Positions 6,041 to 6,957 of a stretch of DNA of 6,957 nt are shown in pieces. Numbering within the stretch: position 1 is the stretch's first letter; the number at the start of each line of letters is the position of its first letter. The notes below the pieces were generated by a model, which was given only the letters and a program-made list of their open reading frames with translations, was not told where the DNA came from and ran no database searches. Origin of the DNA: Burkholderiales bacterium (lineage in GTDB: Bacteria > Pseudomonadota > Gammaproteobacteria > Burkholderiales > Usitatibacteraceae). Position numbers and translations under genes: made by a program. Location of the stretch: NCBI GenBank assembly GCA_025936275.1, contig JAICTR010000156.1:1-6957 (forward strand). Reading direction: 5' to 3'.

Positions 6041-6047
6041 GGGAGGA
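6041..6047 (+). promoter_or_regulatory. Ribosome binding site fixing the start at 6058
   Basis: GGGAGGA lies 10 bases before the ATG at 6058. It supports this start over the in-frame ATG at 5983, whose 25 extra residues would be encoded by the dyad cluster and have no binding site in front. Confidence 0.7.
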
Positions 6048-6057
6048 CAACACGAAA

Positions 6058-6699
6058 ATGGAATTGCTCGATCGGATCGAAGAGCAGCTCATCGCGAACC
6101 GCCTGCCGCTGGTGGGCATCACGCTCGCCGCGGTGCCGTACGCGAATACGCCGGTGGTGCTGACGCTGCACTGGCACGGCTTCGTGGAGATGAAGCTCGC
6201 GGAGGTGACCGACGCCAACGTCGTCGCGTACCAGCCGGTGCCGAGCTCCGCCCTGCAGCTGAACGAGCGCTGGGATCGCCTCGAGGAGCTCGAGAACGCG
6301 GTGCTCGACGTGGCCTGGGAGCTCGGCGCGTGGGATCTCGCGCGCACCGAGGCATTGCCCTTCGTGCGTCCGGGCGCGGTGGAGCAGGAGTCGCGCGAAT
6401 GCATGGGCGCGTTCGGCAACATCCCGGTCGTGATCGAGGGACAGCCGCCGGTGATCGCCGAGGTGCCGGACGCCGGCGACCTCATCGAGGCCGCCTCGCG
6501 CGCGGGTTACCTTTCGTGGCTGTTCCGGCCCGTGCGCGGCGGTGTCTGGGCGGACGTCGCCGAGGACGTCACGCTGGAGAACGGCGGCTATCGCAACCCG
6601 CCGTGCCCGTACCTGCCGCTCCCGACGCGTAACCGCCGCATGCGCCGCACGCGGCGCGTGACCTACCAGTTCGGTCGCGCCGCGCGGCTCGCGCGCTAG
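6058..6699 (+). CDS. Uncharacterised 213-residue protein with a basic C-terminal tail
   Basis: I do not recognise this family. The protein has no signal peptide. It starts with a helix (MELLDRIEEQLIANRL), then a strand-rich, mostly hydrophobic part (VGITLAAVPYANTPVVLTLHWHGFVE, 19-44) with a His-Trp-His cluster at 38-40. The middle is acidic and helical (LNERWDRLEELENAVLDVAWELGAWDL, 68-94) and leads to PFVRPGAVEQESRECMGAFGNIPVVIEGQPPVIAEVPD. Near the end comes RAGYLSWLFRPVRGGVWADV (148-167), a Pro-rich NPPCPYLPLP (180-189), and a strongly basic tail from 191 (RNRRMRRTRR) that might bind nucleic acid or membrane phospholipid. Cysteines are at 115 and 183. Codon use matches its neighbours, so it does not look recently acquired. 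It is transcribed away from the bioA operon and is followed after 22 bases by the probable phospholipase-D-like gene, so those two may share a transcript. Function is unknown. Confidence 0.85.
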   Translation: MELLDRIEEQLIANRLPLVGITLAAVPYANTPVVLTLHWHGFVEMKLAEVTDANVVAYQPVPSSALQLNERWDRLEELENAVLDVAWELGAWDLARTEALPFVRPGAVEQESRECMGAFGNIPVVIEGQPPVIAEVPDAGDLIEAASRAGYLSWLFRPVRGGVWADVAEDVTLENGGYRNPPCPYLPLPTRNRRMRRTRRVTYQFGRAARLAR

Positions 6700-6721
6700 G
6701 ACCGCGCCCGCGGCCCGCCCG

Positions 6722-6957
6722 ATGAGCCTCTCGCGGCGGGTCGCCGGATTCACGGCGGCGCTGGGGCTCGCCCTCGCCGGCGCGTGCGCGAGCGCGCCGC
6801 CGATCGACCACGCGCTCGCGCAGACCCCGCCCACGCCGCCGCGCGTGACGACGCCGCACGGCGTCCTCACCCATGCGGAAAGCAAGCGCGTCCTCGACGA
6901 GCTGCGTGCCCGCTCCCCGCAGAGCACCGTGCTCGATCGCCACCTCGCGCTCGAGCA
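6722..6957 (+). CDS. Exported, probable phospholipase D/cardiolipin-synthase-like protein, N-terminal part
   Basis: An open frame begins at ATG 6722 and runs past the right edge, giving 78 complete codons. Residues 1-21 form a signal peptide (MSLSRRV then an Ala/Gly/Leu run) ending Leu-Ala-Gly-Ala-Cys22. The lipobox is imperfect, with Ala rather than Leu three places before the Cys, so the protein may be either a lipoprotein or cleaved by signal peptidase I. A Pro-rich linker (QTPPTPPRVTTPHG) follows, then ESKRVLDELRARSPQSTVLDRHLALE. That last stretch resembles the segment that precedes the first HKD domain in exported cardiolipin-synthase/phospholipase-D family proteins of betaproteobacteria (L-R-x-R-x-x-x-S-x-L-L-x-R-H-L-A-x-E). 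No HKD motif lies within the window, so the assignment rests on this short stretch and stays tentative. There is no strong ribosome binding site; translation may depend on the gene ending 22 bases upstream. Confidence 0.55.
   Translation, partial: MSLSRRVAGFTAALGLALAGACASAPPIDHALAQTPPTPPRVTTPHGVLTHAESKRVLDELRARSPQSTVLDRHLALE

Overview
The window looks like a chromosomal segment of a GC-rich proteobacterium, most likely a betaproteobacterium. This rests on strong G/C third-position bias, AidB, PBP4 and BioA sequences of proteobacterial type, an entericidin-type lipoprotein, and a palindromic GGGGTCAGGTTCA intergenic repeat of a kind I associate with Beta- and Gammaproteobacteria. I cannot name a genus. 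No phage, plasmid, CRISPR, tRNA, rRNA or complete insertion sequence is visible.

Layout, left to right. Bases 1-296 hold the 3' end of a plus-strand multi-spanning membrane protein that I cannot name. A 151-base gap leads to a 42-residue entericidin-like lipoprotein (448-576). It is followed 20 bases later by a hemerythrin-type HHE protein (597-1115), so these two small stress-type genes may share a transcript. At 1124-1182 a near-perfect 28-bp inverted repeat lies between the convergent hemerythrin and aidB genes. It reads as a REP-like repeat and probably serves as a bidirectional terminator.

From 5848 down to 1184 a compact minus-strand operon runs in the order unknown 106-residue protein, bioA, dacB, aidB. 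All three junctions are 4-base ATGA stop/start overlaps, which argues for translational coupling of all four genes. The named products do unrelated jobs: BioA makes diaminopelargonate for biotin, PBP4 (DacB) trims peptidoglycan in the periplasm, and AidB is a flavoprotein of the alkylation response. The grouping is therefore more likely shared expression than a pathway. bioF, bioC and bioD are not in the window.

A 209-base divergent intergenic region (5849-6057) separates this operon from a plus-strand pair. That pair is an uncharacterised 213-residue protein with a very basic tail (6058-6699) and, 22 bases later, the start of a probable phospholipase D/cardiolipin-synthase-like exported protein cut by the window end. 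The divergent region carries an unusual cluster of CGGAA/TTCCG pentamers arranged as overlapping dyads, which is the best candidate for an undescribed regulatory site here. Apart from that cluster, the repeat element and the two unknown proteins, the region looks like ordinary core genome. I see no convincing novel multi-gene system.
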